A stretch of DNA of 64,000 nt from Sphaerolaimus hirsutus (lineage: Eukaryota > Nematoda > Chromadorea > Monhysterida > Sphaerolaimidae). Shown piece after piece: positions 22,820-34,382 of the stretch. The stretch is from positions 2,539,206 through 2,603,205 of the forward strand of contig OZ038459.1 in assembly GCA_964036195.1 (NCBI GenBank), in the 5' to 3' direction. The translations under genes and the position numbers were made by a program. Numbering within the stretch: position 1 is the first letter of the stretch; each line of letters begins with the position of its first letter. Below the pieces are notes generated by a model that was given only the letters and a program-made list of their open reading frames with translations, did not search any database and was not told where the DNA came from.

Positions 22820-25800
22820 ATGGCAACTAAAGCCAAAGCTGATTTATCCAGCGAAAATAATTCATTAAATGTGAACTCTACGCCAGAAAATTTCACTTGC
22901 ACAGTTTACAAAGTGCCCGACGATTTGACTCAGAATCCAGGGGCTCAAACGCTTTTTTTGGTTTATTATTCGGCCCTGATCACGTTTGCGGTCATTGGTG
23001 AGTTTCATTGGCTGGATGGGTGAAATTTTTAACTGTGAGATTGCGTTTTGTGGTGTTGAAAAGTGAAAACTGGAGATTTGCATATTTACCCCAAATACCC
23101 CCCATCAAATTACCCACCCCCCACTGTGAAAAAGGTCCCAACTCTGACGGCAATAGCACTCCTGTAAAATTCCTAAAATGTCATGTAAAATGTAATGTAA
23201 AGTTAATATGTCATGCAAAGTGTCATGTAAAATGTCATGTCCAGATTAATTTTTTTTTACTAGGACTAAACATTACCCCCCCCCCAAGGTAACGGCTCAG
23301 TGCTGCGCGTGATGTGCCGCTACGAGTCCCTCCGCACCGCACGCAACCTCTTCATAGCCAGGTGCCACTCCCGCACACTGTAAAATACCTTGGAAAATGT
23401 AAAATGCCATGCAAAGTGTCAAGGTCATGTAAAATGCCCTGTAAAAAGGCAAACGTTTGCCATTTACCAGACATTTTCCATGACTATAGACACTTTGCAC
23501 TTCATTTGACATTTTCCAGGGCATTTTACAGGGTCTGAGAGTGGCACCAGTCTGTCCTGCTCCGACATCCTAGTGGTGCTGTTCAGCGGCGTGGTGTCGC
23601 CCGTCTCAATTGTGCACAAACGATGGCTATTTGGGTCCGTTTTGTGCATGGGCATCACTTTTGTGCAGGTGCGGTTTTTTATTTCGATTTTGGGGGTATT
23701 TGGCAAATTTTGTGAGGGGATAAGGATGTAAAAAGTTCCTGGACTACGGTCCCAAAGAACGATTGACTTTTCAATGGCGCTCCACACGCTGGAATGTCAA
23801 CTGGGGTTCAGTGTCAACTCGATTTTAGCTCAATTTTGGTTGCATGACAATTTCAAGTGCACATGCGGCAATGTCGAAACGGAATCAATAGTGCCATGTG
23901 CATTTGAACATGGTTTCGCAACCCATAAACTGAAATCTTGATGAAAACCGGTTGGTGCAGTTGACATCAGTTGACATCCCAATGTCAACTGGTCGAATGT
24001 TTGTCATCAAGATTTTCGTTTATGGGTCGCGAAACCATGTTCAAATGCACATGGTAATATTGATTCCTTTTCGACATTGCCACATATGCACTTGAAAATA
24101 ATCCTGCTACCTATTGGTCTGTCGGGAAAGTTCGTTCCGTTTCAGGATCGTCTCCCATTGGATCGTCCTGGACAATCAGTGGGCATTCAGCCGGCGTATA
24201 TAAGCTGGAATTTATCCAAGCATATATTTTACCTCAAAGTTGATTTTTTAAAGTCGATGCAACGCTAAGTTATCTCTTAATAATGTCCAAAACTCAACGT
24301 GCACGATCCAGCGTTTCCGGGGTTTTCGATTTTTCAATAAATTTAAATGTAAAATCAGTTGGAAACATAAAGTTGGAGATATCCACTTTTATGTAATCAA
24401 TTTCGCGGTAAACTTTTATTTTTGAATTTTACGTTAAGCGATAATTCCAGCTTATGTATTTACACCGACTCAAAACTCACAATCCCTGACCATCCAAGGG
24501 GAGACGGAACGAACTTTCCCGACAGCCCAATAAATTCAGCTAAAATGAGTTGACTCCAAACCAGTTGACATTCCAGCGTTTCCAGCGTGTGGAGCGCCAA
24601 TGACGCACAAGTTCCCATGGCGCCAGAGCAAAACAGCGCAAAAAGCGCCATGGTTTTATCTAGATATTCAAAAAAAAAAACATAGGAAAATGTTTCTTGA
24701 ATTTCATAATTTTTGAATTATTCACAAAAAAAGTGATTTTTCTTTTTCACAAGCTCGCTCAGACCTGGGTGTATTTCGAGGGTGTGGGTAGTACAAGAAA
24801 TACCGTGGTCCCAATCCCTACATCATCAACGAAAACCCGACGAACCCTACGAGCCCTACACGCCCTAACACTCACACTTACCTAATTCCACCTCCCGTAG
24901 GGCGCGTGCATCTACGTGTCCGTGTACTCGCTGACAGCGATTGCGGTCGACCGCTACTGGCTAGTAGCCCACCCCGCTCGCATCACCATACGGCGTAAGG
25001 GCGCCACTGGCGTCATTCTGGCTATCTGGTGCCACTCCCGCACCCTGTAAAGTGCCCTGGAAAAAGTCAAGTGTCATGTTAAGTGTCATGGAAAATGCCC
25101 TGCAAAATGGTGGACGTTCGTTGGACATTTGCAGAGTTGTCAAATGAACAGAACTTTTTTGAAAGTACGTAAATCTAAACGTTAAGTATTTATTTTTTTA
25201 CTCGCCTTTGAGTGCAGAAAACGTAGAGTCATTTTTTTTACTTTTACGCATCATGACATGAGAAAACGTGAGTAAATTACATGAGTAAATCCCCGGTAAA
25301 CATACAATTTCGCCAGAAACCTCACTCAAAATCAGTAACTTTTTGACGCTTAAATTCAATAGTTGATGCGTTTTGCCTATTTTTAAGCTTTTTCTCCCTT
25401 TTCCCCTGAAATACGTGTTCTGTACTCTTGTTACTCGCGCAAAAGTAAACGTATTTACAACGTAATCGTACGGAAACGTAAACGTAGTTACGCAGTACTC
25501 GAGTATACGTATTTATCGAGTAAACATAATCAAATTTTATCAACTATGATCATTTCCCAGGTCATTTTCCCTGCCTTTCTACACTTTCCCCAACACTTGA
25601 CACTTCCCAGGGCACTTTCCAGGGTGCGTGAGTGCCCCCCGGTGCGGCGCCATAGCACTAAGCCTGCCCGCCGCGGGCATGGTGCGCACCAGGCACCTGG
25701 ACCCCTTCTGCGGGGAGTTTTGCATCGAGTTGTGGCCGTCCCCAGCCGTGAAGAAGGCTTATGGGGTTGTGACCATGTTGTGTATGATGCTCGTGCCCTT

Positions 25801-28800
25801 GGCTACTATTGGCACCGCGTATGGATGCTTGTTTCGGCATTTGTCTAAGGTGGGTGGGGTTTTTGCTTTTTGAGGGATTTTGTGGCGCCGTGGCGCTGGC
25901 GCTGGCGCTGGCGTAGTGATGTATTGTCGCTGCACACACTAGTTTACTAACGGTAAACTAAGAATTTGGTCAACTCATTTTTCGGCTTCTGAGCGCATCT
26001 GAGTTTACCGAAATGAACTGTTCGTCAACTACAGTTGACGGAGATTGAAAAAACACATTCCAGGTAAACTCAGATGCACTAGGAAACTAAAAAATGAGTT
26101 TACCATATTCTTAGTTTACCGTTAGTAAACTAGTGTGTGCAGCGGCAATAAGCACCAAAGTTTTGGCGTCAAGCGCCAAAGCGTTGTGGCGCTATTCCCA
26201 TATGTAGCGCCAAGAGCTCATTACCACATGATTTTAGCACTTCCGACTACTTTTTTGGAATACTTTTCGATTAAAAAATTGTTCCGCCAATATATAGCAT
26301 TTTCGAATTTTTCTGCTGAATCTTAATGCATCTTTTTTTGTTCTGCCACTCTGATTAGAACCCTGTGAAATTGATATATTGATTCGTGTATATCTGCATT
26401 TTATACGCATTTTCATCCAAAAATACTCACTATTAAAACGTTGTAAACGTTTTGAACGTTTTTGAATTTTTCCAGGAAAAAAACAACAAATTTTTAAAGT
26501 GTTTTTCAAATTTTTTTATTTATTTCCCATCCACATTTCCCCCAAAAATCCCCCCCCCCTACAGCGAGAAGAAACGAAAAAGCGGCACTCGATGGTGTTG
26601 TGCAGCGACGACAGCAGACTGGTGCGCGAGCGCCGCCGACGGTACAGAACCAACGTCATGCTTATTGGAATGGTCGTGGGCTTTGGCTGTTCGTGGCTGC
26701 CGCAGATCACCTTTTTCTTGTTGAATGTGTGTTGGGGGGGGGGCTGGGGCCAGTTCCAATTTGGGGATACTCGGTGGATTGCGTGCTATGCGTTTTCTGG
26801 AGGATCAGATCAGGGGGCAGTCCCAAGCCCTGTACCTAAAGTGTAAAGTAAAGTGTCAAATGTAAAGTCAAATGCAAAGTAAAGTGTCAATCAAAACAAA
26901 AAAGAAAATATTTTATTACTGAACTTTGCATGACAATTGACAGTTTACTTTGCATTTGACTTTACATTTGACACTTTACTTGACACTTTACAGGGCTTGG
27001 GACTGCCACCTGAAGGATAAGATCAAAATAGTTCTAAAAAAGGAAAAAGATTCAGGAAAAAACATTTGTCGCCTGTACGCGACTCCGCATTTTTCATTTT
27101 TAAATATTTTTTTATCCTGCTTGCGCGAAATTTTTTTAACGTCGCCCTGGATTTTGCCATAGTAATTTATTAACAATATATTTTAAAACCGTTCCCCCCC
27201 CATACCATAACCCAAAAATCACTGGCTCACAATCGCAGGATTACGGTGTTCACTTCACGCACAGCTATCTGATAGCTATGATATGCCACATGATAGCCAT
27301 GACGTCCACTTGCTGGAACCCAATTCTATACGCGTGGCTGAACGAAAACTTCCGCATGGCATTCGTTTCGCTATTGCCGGAATGTGTCGCCACCGGGTTG
27401 TTTGGCATCGGTGAGTGCATATAACTATATACCTATACCGTATATCCTCGAATAAGTCCCCAGGGGAGTGATTTTTGTCTGAGTTTTTGAGGGGAAGTTA
27501 TTCAAGAGTGGGGGTTATTCGAGAGGAGGAGTTTTTTGTTAGAATATTAACTGAAATGCATTTAAAATATACTGTATGAATGCGGGTATGAATATGGTAG
27601 AAACCTAAAACTTGGATTGGAATTTGGGGCCTAGGGATCGGGATTGGAATTGGGCACTTTAGTGTTCAGCAGACGATACCTGGTTGTTACTGTTAAAAAT
27701 GCAAATGGGTGCCAAACTTGTTTGGGCCACTTTTAACGTTAAAATTTTTTATATGCGCAGTGACCCACGCTGTAATTGATTCCGAATCCAAAATCGCCAA
27801 AACACCCAGACAAGGCGTCAGCCGAAGCGATCGTAACTGGCAAGCGACAATGGCACTCGCAGCGCTACGACACTCTAGCCAGGTGCCAATCCCAGACCCT
27901 GTAAAAAGCCCTGTAAAATGTCAACTGTCACGCAAAGTGTCAAAAGTCACGTAAAATGCCCTGCAAAATGGCAACCGAGTTGCCATTTTGCAGGGCATTT
28001 TCCATGACTTTTGACACTTTACACGACACTTGACACTTTACAGGGCTCTTCACAGCCTCTGAGACTACCCCCAGATCACAAATGGCCGCCGACAACACGC
28101 CACCCACGCGGCCGTCCACGCAGCAGCTGCACGTGCAGTCGTGCTGCAACGGGGCGTCGCCGCGCGACAAGTTGGCCGTGGGGAAGTTGGACGTGCTGCG
28201 AACACGCAGCCAGTCGTCCGGCGGCGCGGTCAAGCTGCGCGTAGTGAATGGCGAGAAGGCGGTTGTGGTTGGTGCCGAACTTGGGTTGAGACGGGTCTGC
28301 CGGTACCGGTCGCTCCTGTACCGGGTGAAATTCCGGACCCGGTACCGGAACACACATACCGAAGACAAAAGATAAGGATATACCTATCCTGAAATTTTGC
28401 ATAGAATTTTGGAAATGTAATATTTAAGTTATATACCGTATTTCCTCGAATTCCCCCGGGGGGTTTATTTTTTCAGAGTGACAATTTTGAGAGAAAAACG
28501 TGAAAAATGCAACAATAACCACCATTTATAAGTTTTTACAGCCTTACATAAGGATGTAGTTGGTATAAATGATGTTCTAACAACAGTTACACAGTAAGTG
28601 TTTGAACGTCTGTTATGCATTTCCCGGACCACAAATTCATAGTGCCCATTTTGAGGGGTGGGGGGTATTTCGAGGGGGGTATTTCGATGAAATACGGTAT
28701 GTAATATTTTATTTAATGTAATATTTTCATAGGTAACCAGCCCACACCCTTCCCATTAAATCTCGCAGTTGCAGAAATCTGCCGGCCAGTCGCCTTCAAC

Positions 28801-28942
28801 GCACTGCGCCAAACTAACGTTCAGCGATCCGCAGACAAAAAAGTACATAAGTACCGAATTTGAAACTGATAGGGGGCCGCTCGATGATAAATTGTGCACT
28901 TTTTATTTCGACGAAAACGTCAACAATGATGAGCACTTGTGA
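22820..28942 (+). CDS. NPFR: Neuropeptide F/Y-type G-protein-coupled receptor, ten predicted exons
   Basis: Exons: 22820-22997, 23289-23361, 23551-23668, 24901-25028, 25633-25849 (or from 25642), 26565-26726, 27239-27410, 27761-27882, 28064-28261, 28769-28942. Intron phases are mutually consistent and total 514 codons including TGA at 28940-28942. The 3' limit of exon 9 is uncertain. Seen: N-terminal Asn-X-Ser/Thr sequons; TM1 ending VIGNGS; TM2 NLFIASLSCSDIL; TM3 CIYVSVYSLTAIAVDRYW (DRY box); TM4; ECL2 Cys; TM6 FGCSWLP; TM7 STCWNPILYAWLNENFR. The TM7 end and the VQ|GACIYVS region are characteristic of NPF/NPY receptors (family knowledge). It would be a plasma-membrane peptide receptor signalling through G proteins. 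The Cys-containing tail has no recognised motif. Introns 2, 4 and 8 are introner-like element copies. Confidence 0.85.
22998..23288 (+). other. Receptor intron 1, with introner-like remnant
   Basis: The donor G|GTGAGT and acceptor CAAG|GT join ATT-G to GT-AAC, giving the conserved TM1 Gly-Asn. Inside, CCTGTAAAATTCCTAAAATG and repeated ATGTCATGTAAAATG resemble the introner vocabulary but the termini are decayed. Confidence 0.6.
23362..23550. mobile_element. Introner-like element forming receptor intron 2 exactly
   Basis: The element starts GTGCCACTCCCGCACACTGT at the donor and ends GGGTCTGAGAGTGGCACCAG at the acceptor, so the intron and the element coincide. Removing it joins GCC-AG to T-CTG and restores NLFIASLSCSDIL of TM2. 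Its interior is TGTCATGCAAAGTGTCAAG and its inverse. Confidence 0.85.
23776..24598. mobile_element. Long palindromic element in receptor intron 3
   Basis: Ends GGCGCTCCACACGCTGGAA and TTCCAGCGTGTGGAGCGCC are perfect inverted repeats. Inside are further inverted blocks (AAGATTTTCGTTTATGGGTC against its complement, and CGGGAAAGTTCGTTCCGTTT near 24125 against 24500). No coding frame. Confidence 0.75.
25029..25641. mobile_element. Introner-like element forming receptor intron 4, enlarged by a nested insertion
   Basis: Starts GTGCCACTCCCGCACCCTGT at the donor and ends AGGGTGCGTGAGTGCCCCCC then G. An ACTCGAGT-type element occupies about 25130-25550. The usual terminal CAG reads CCG here, so the nearest AG is 9 nt upstream (25631-25632). 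Using it keeps frame but replaces the TM4 Trp codon with four residues. Confidence 0.75.
25130..25550. mobile_element. ACTCGAGT-type element nested in the introner of intron 4
   Basis: Begins CAGAGTTGTCAAATGAACAG and ends TTTTATCAACTATG. The interior has CGCAGTACTCGAGTATACGT and CGTTTACTTTTGCGC-like tracts. The left/right relation GAGTTGT...CAACT is inverted. Confidence 0.6.
25928..26144. mobile_element. CACACTAGTTTAC inverted-repeat element in receptor intron 5
   Basis: Ends CGCTGCACACACTAGTTTAC and GTAAACTAGTGTGTGCAGCG are perfect inverted repeats. The centre holds GTCAACTACAGTTGAC. It is flanked by GCGCC-type sequence on both sides (25885-25915 and 26155-26215). Confidence 0.8.
26813..27013. 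mobile_element. Introner-like element inside receptor intron 6
   Basis: GGGGGCAGTCCCAAGCCCTGT at the left and CAGGGCTTGGGACTGCCACC at the right, with TGTCAAATGTAAAGTCAAATG inside and its inverse. It does not coincide with the intron ends (26727 and 27238), so here it is an insertion into an existing intron. Confidence 0.78.
27435..27545. repeat. TACCGTA/poly-C element fragment in receptor intron 7
   Basis: TACCGTATATCCTCGAATAAG followed by G-rich GGGGTTATTCGAG. The right end is missing. Confidence 0.55.
27883..28074. mobile_element. Introner-like element forming receptor intron 8
   Basis: Starts GTGCCAATCCCAGACCCTGT directly after CTAGCCAG and ends CTCTGAGACTACCCCCAG. The terminal AG would shift the frame. 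The AG at 28062-28063 (CTCTGAG) joins exon 9 in frame. Interior TGTCACGCAAAGTGTCAAAAG and its inverse form a hairpin. Confidence 0.8.
28434..28699. mobile_element. TACCGTA/poly-C element in receptor intron 9
   Basis: TACCGTATTTCCTCGAATTC to GTATTTCGATGAAATACGGTA, with G-rich right half. Complete but short. Confidence 0.75.
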
Positions 28943-29047
28943 TCTGGCAGTTGTGATTTTTATTTGCCTAAATTATTCGGGTTGAATTATTTGGTGTACT
29001 CGACGGACATCACACCAGTATGGAAACCTACCATTACCCATCTGAAG

Positions 29048-29053
29048 AATAAA
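29048..29053 (+). terminator. Candidate polyadenylation signal of the receptor gene
   Basis: AATAAA about 105 nt downstream of the receptor stop codon in AT-rich sequence. Position and spacing are plausible for a short 3' UTR. Confidence 0.5.
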
Positions 29054-29059
29054 CCAAAA

Positions 29060-29530
29060 ATTATACAGTTTTCATCATAATATTTTGTTTTTATTATAGA
29101 ATAATTAACTAAGAAATTTATCACAAGATTTTATTCATAAAATTACGGTAGGACTCTGCGCATACTCCGCGGTCCGCCGAGTACAATTCTATTTAGAATT
29201 ATATTTGAGGCGTCTAATTATAAAAGTTGACAAGTTCACAAAATCTGCATTATAAACAATTTATGAACTTATCACCTTCTAGAAATCGGTGCCCATATTG
29301 GAATTTAAACACATTTCTTGCTTTCTTCCAAAACAAAAAAGACTGCACAAAGTGAACCCGACTTCTTACCCGAAAAATTTGCATTTTTTTTCATTAGTGT
29401 CAAATTTGACACTATGAGAAAGGCGAGGTCTAAAACTTTATGGAAAATTATCTAAAATGGGCGTTTCCCGATCAAACTTGAAATTTTCAAAATTTGGCTT
29501 GTCGGCTTTTATAATAGGACGCCTCATTTC
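29060..29530. other. No gene seen
   Basis: AT-rich intergenic sequence after the receptor gene. No coding frame, no inverted repeat of note. Confidence 0.4.
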
Positions 29531-29541
29531 TCAGCTGTCAT

Positions 29542-29803
29542 TCGCGTTCCAAAAATCTCTGGGAGATTTATATTAAAAGAATATAATTAATAATAGAAAA
29601 ATCTCTTATTTAATTATATTTTCTCCAGATTTTTCCAGAGAGATTTCATTATATTTTATTTATGCGAAAAAATATAATTAAATCTCTCATTTATATTTTC
29701 TCAGCGTTTTTTCAGACAGATTTAATTCTATTTTATTTTTAAGAGATTTTCTGAGATTATATTTAATTAAATTTTTTGAAAACCACCCATTTTTTGGAAC
29801 GCT
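29542..29803. mobile_element. AT-rich inverted-repeat element, 9-bp target duplication
   Basis: Near-inverted ends CGCGTTCCAAAAATCTC and TTTTTTGGAACGC bound AT-rich sequence built of TTTAATTATATTTTCTCCAG-like blocks. AGCTGTCAT occurs at both flanks (29533-29541 and 29804-29812). Confidence 0.7.
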
Positions 29804-29865
29804 AGCTGTCATAACACTAGTCAGAGTTGTGAAAATCTAACTGCAATGCAGTATTGTGCCTAGGT

Positions 29866-30065
29866 ACACACACTGGTTTTTAAACAGAAACGACGAAAAC
29901 TCATAAATCAGCATGGAATGCTTTTTCAGTTGACCAGAATGAGCTATGTAGAATCGCTATGATGTGAAGTTGACGGACATATCATTCCGGTAAACTCAGA
30001 TGCGTTCAAAGCTGATTTATGTGTTTCCAAAGTTTCGGTTGAAAACTAGTGTGTGCAGAGCCATA
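29866..30065. mobile_element. CACACTAGTTTAC-related element, decayed
   Basis: TACACACACTGGTTTTTAAAC at the left, GAAAACTAGTGTGTGCAG at the right, with CATTCCGGTAAACTCAGATG inside as in the better copies. A weaker relative follows at about 30470-30690. Confidence 0.6.
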
Positions 30066-30154
30066 CATATTTACATTCGGAAAAAAAACATTAGAATAGT
30101 AGACGTCAATTCGATTCTATTTGCATACCTATTTTCTTTGCATACAACGGTAGG

Positions 30155-30317
30155 TACCGTATTTCCTCAAATTCCCCACGAAATACACCCAGGTCTGAGC
30201 GAGCTTATGAAAAATAACTCTCTTAAAATACCCCCCTCTCGAATTACCCCCCACCCGCTCAAAAATTTGCTATTTGAAATAATGGGGGTACCGGGGGTAT
30301 TTCAAGAAAATACGGTA
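30155..30317. mobile_element. TACCGTA/poly-C element, short copy
   Basis: TACCGTATTTCCTCAAATTCC to GTATTTCAAGAAAATACGGTA. Confidence 0.7.
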
Positions 30318-30774
30318 CCTTTTTGATAAATTTTTTTCTGTCATTCACTATCCGGGTATTGGTGTGGTTGGAACTGCACCTTGTTTCCATATTTTTCGTT
30401 GTTTTTTACAGTCATGAGTAAAGCAAAAAAGCTGTTGTACTGAAAAACATACGTTGGTATAGTCTACTGACCGCACCGCACAATTGACAGTTTACTGCCA
30501 GTAAAATGAAACTTTCGTCAACTCATAAATCAACTTTGAATGGCATTTGAGTTTCCTGGATTTAAGTGTTCGTCAACTACAGTTGCTGGTTACTAAAAAT
30601 AGCTCATGTTCAGTTAACTGAAATGCATCAAAAGTTGATTTATGATTTAATTTATGATTCAAATTTCTTTAGTGAACTGGTATGTGCGCCGACAATATGT
30701 ACCATATCCATTCTGAATAAAGGATCTACATATTTTATTTCCGCCATCATTTTACATTTGGTGTACACTGCAAA

Positions 30775-31037
30775 TCCTCGATGAGTATCCCTCCCTTGAG
30801 TAGTTCCCCCGCAAGCCGAGTGACGAAAAATTATGCACTTGAATTATAATAGTTTTACCTGATTGAAAAATGGAAACGTAATGGGATGTTGCATACATAC
30901 AGCGACAACACATAAATATAAACATGTCGTAATCGTAAAATATGTAAATAGGTATGTATACTCCGCGGACCACATGTTATGCATACTTCTGAAGGATCTA
31001 CCTAAATCTAAAGGGAACTAATCGAGGGTATACGGTA
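30775..31037. repeat. Decayed poly-C-type element
   Basis: AAATCCTCGATGAGTATCCCTCCC at the left and AACTAATCGAGGGTATACGG at the right are compatible with old inverted ends. The interior is AT-rich. Confidence 0.45.
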
Positions 31038-31187
31038 TTCATGTGACGTGTGACGTCAGATGTGACCTCATGAGTTAAGACGCAATCATGTGACCTCATC
31101 ATAAATTATTAATGAATCAAGCGGTCTTATTAGTTGATAAACTACACTTATAAAAAGTTATAAAAAATCAGTGGATAATATGAGGGC

Positions 31188-31640
31188 CAAGGACGTACGC
31201 AGGGGGGGGGGGGCGGGGGGGGCCGGCCGCCCCCCCCCCGTTCCCGGGCCGGACAGAAAAATTTGCTAGAAATGGCACTTTTCTGAGGCGAACTTGTAGG
31301 CACTTTAAAAAATTTTTTGCGCGCAAGCGGACATATCCCCACCCCATTCTTTAATATGTCTTTTCAGGCGTCAAATTGCACTAGAAAAGTGTCCAACAGT
31401 GTCAAAAGCGGACCTAGTACCAAATATAGGTATAAATAGATACCTATATGGTAGACGTTGGCGCCAACGCCAACGCCAATACTGCCATGGCGCTGGCGCC
31501 TACAAATGGCGCCAGCGCCATGGCTCTATTCCTTTACTATAGGGCAAAATTTTAGGGGGGGGGGGGCGCCGCCCCCCCCGTTCGCCGGGCTCCGTATACA
31601 ATCCGCCCCCCCCCGCTCAAAAATCCTGCGTACGTCCCTG
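31188..31640. mobile_element. hAT-like CAGGGACGTA element
   Basis: Ends CAAGGACGTACGCAGG and CCTGCGTACGTCCCTG are inverted. The flanks ATGAGGGC (31180-31187) and ATGAGGGC (31641-31648) are a perfect 8-bp duplication. The inner G/C runs are self-complementary, and the core has a partial GCGCGCAAGCG motif and a GGCGCCAACGCCAACGCC block. Confidence 0.85.
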
Positions 31641-32323
31641 ATGAGGGCTATCTTTAAGCTTAAATTTCTTAGCTTAAATGGGCTTCAATAGTTGATGCCA
31701 TAGTTGTTTGAACGTATTTGTTCAAACGAACGTATATATACTTTGAAAAATACAGTCATTTTAACAACTCAAGCTGAGACTAACAGCTACTTGATATTAT
31801 TGCACAAGTTCCGGGGAATTACCGTTTTACCGAATGCAAAATGGGGGGGGGCGGTTTTCAGTTTGAGACAGAATTTGATAATTTTCACAATACTCACCCA
31901 TGCGATTGTTACCGTATTCATTCTAATAGAAGGTAGCCCTTGTATTTTTCACCAACTTTCACCATCAATTACACACTGTGTGACCGCGCAAGCCAGTTTT
32001 CATGGTTCCAATTTGAAAGCTCGTTCAAAAACTGAATGGCGACGCGAACGCTGATTGAGATTCCACCATCCCGGAACTGAGCACTGAGACTCAGCGCACT
32101 AGAATTAGGATGCAATTATTTTTTTAAATACAGAAATGATCAGTCCCTGAACTACTGTTTAAGGAGATGGACAAGATTTCGGTCGAGTTTTCAAATTGGA
32201 ACCATGAAAACTAGCTGTGGCACCAATGATACCTAAACTATGCTAAACTACCTGGTTCATTGTTCCCGTGGAATACGGTAGATTTAAACGCAAAATATGC
32301 AACCCCCGGTTATTTATGTGGGT

Positions 32324-34382
32324 GTACACACTAGTTTACCAACGCGGCACGTCGATCAAAAATGTAAACTGAAACGCGACGCGTCGCGCGTCGGTTTACA
32401 TTTTTGATTGACATGTGTACTTTAGTTTACTGTGGTGTTTCACTTTCTGGGGTTAGTGGTTTCGGCAAGTCACAGAAATGCGACGCGTCGCCAGATTATT
32501 TTTTATGTGAAACGTAATGGGCAAACTGAATGCAATTTTCAGCGACGCGTCGCTAGCGACGCGTGCGACGCAGAAAGTGTTGCACATAAGATGTAAACTA
32601 CTGTTTTATGAATTTCATCTGAATCATGTAATTTGTGCTTGTTATAGCATGTATGTCTTATTTTGATGCTTATAATGATTGTTAATTATCATTCTGCTCA
32701 TAAAGTTGTTACTTTTTGCACTTTAACAGTATGATAGTCGCATGAAACGCACCGGCAAACTGAACGACTTTTGCGACGCTTGCGACGCTACCATAACCCT
32801 GCTCAATTAAAAAAAGGCGACGCGTCGCCAGTTTACTTTTACTGTTTAACTCTAAATTAAACCGTCGTAAATCGTCGCGAGAGTCGCCAAAAACGTCGCA
32901 AAATCGTCGCTTTTTCTTGAGTTTGACCGCGACCCCCACCGATTTCAAAGTAACTTCATTTGTCACTCGTAGGTCGGATTTGAGCCATTTTTTAACTGAC
33001 ATGTGCAGAAAAAAATCGTGGTTTTAATGGTGTTTTTTACAAGTCCTAACTGTTTTCCAAAAAAAATTTATGAATTTTTTAATATTTTGCCATAAATTGT
33101 GGCGACGCAGAAAAATGTATAAATTCAAACATATAGTGAACTAAAAAAGGGAATACATGTAAAAGTTCATACATATAGTAAACTTTAAAAAGGAATACAT
33201 ATAAGATGTTTGTAACCAACAGCTAATAATGTGAGAAATTAAATAAAAGAATATCAGGCATAGTAGAACAATTTACTAGTGCTACAAGCAGTATTTTTGT
33301 TTATATCTGCATCTTCTGACTCAAATTGACTCAGCCTGATGTTGTCCCTCCAGTGTAAATACAAATGTACATTGACAAGAGAGAAGCCAGATAACATGGA
33401 TCCAATCCCGAATGTGCCAATCCGACGGGACGTTGACAAAAGAGAAGCGCGCCCCTCAGGGATGCAATCAAGCAGTGGATGATGACGCCCGCCAGTCGTG
33501 TTGCGTGGGTGAATCCCGCTGACTGCTGAATTTACAACTATGTTGAATATAAAAATCAAACTGAATAATTTCCGTTGCAGTGGCAGTTAGCATTAAAGTG
33601 GCACTGGAATGGTAAACTGATGTAACAAATACAAAAAATTCATTTTCATGCTATCTGCTACAGCTACACTACATTTTTCGCTTGCAACCGGTCATGATGG
33701 TCGTTCTGTAGTACACTGTCGTTGAATGGACAATTTTCATTCACTATTCAATTTTTGGCTGATTAATTCTTTTTTAATTGTGATTAAATCATAATTCGGC
33801 AAGTCTTTCGTTTCACGCTGCGAAAAATTGTGTGATGTGTGCATCTCATGTTCCTCTTTCATGTGTGATTTTCTTTTTGCATTCGGGCTTTCCGTTCACA
33901 TGCTAGTGATTTATTTGCGTTTAATTGAAATAAAATCATAAAAAATTGAAAGTTTATATTTCATGTCCGCCGTGTACACCAATCAATAGCGCAATGAAAA
34001 CTGATAATTTAGAACATTTCAATAAACAAAAAAACATAACAGGTGATTTTATAAAAATTTATATACACAAAAAACTGATAAATTCAATAAAAAATCCAAT
34101 GTTGCACTTAAAAATATTTTAAAAATTTTGACAACATCTACACAATGTACTGTACACGATGACGCAAAAAAATTGCATGAGCAATGCTCCATTCTTCCAC
34201 AATTAAAGAAATTAGAAATTAACGTTTACAGCATAAATTCACATCACAGGCAAACTTGAAAAAAATAAAGATGGCGGCCTAAACTCCGCCCACTTTTACT
34301 ATGCGTGAATTTAGCCGGTAAACTAAAAAATTGAGTTTACCGCCAGTAAACTGAAAACGCCAGTAAACTAGTGTGTGTGGGG
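32324..34382. mobile_element. Long CACTAGTTTAC-ended element with GCGACGCGTCGC tracts
   Basis: Left GTACACACTAGTTTACC and right GTAAACTAGTGTGTGTGG are inverted. Flanks carry GCGACGCGTCGC, a self-complementary motif (32380-32580, 32760-32910). The remaining 1.4 kb is AT-rich. Two minus-strand ORFs (32709-33002, 33254-33559) have no recognisable domain. It could be an eroded autonomous relative of the short CACACTAGTTTAC elements. Confidence 0.55.

Noticed and set aside
28262..28375. Continuation of the receptor tail past 28261
   Set aside because: The frame stays open to 28375, but the sequence becomes CCGGTACCGG palindromic repeat, and the last exon at 28769 gives a better C-terminus in phase.
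32709..33559. Transposase genes inside the long CACTAGTTTAC-ended element
   Set aside because: The two minus-strand ORFs have no catalytic motif I can recognise, and one is largely a translation of GCGACGCGTCGC repeats.
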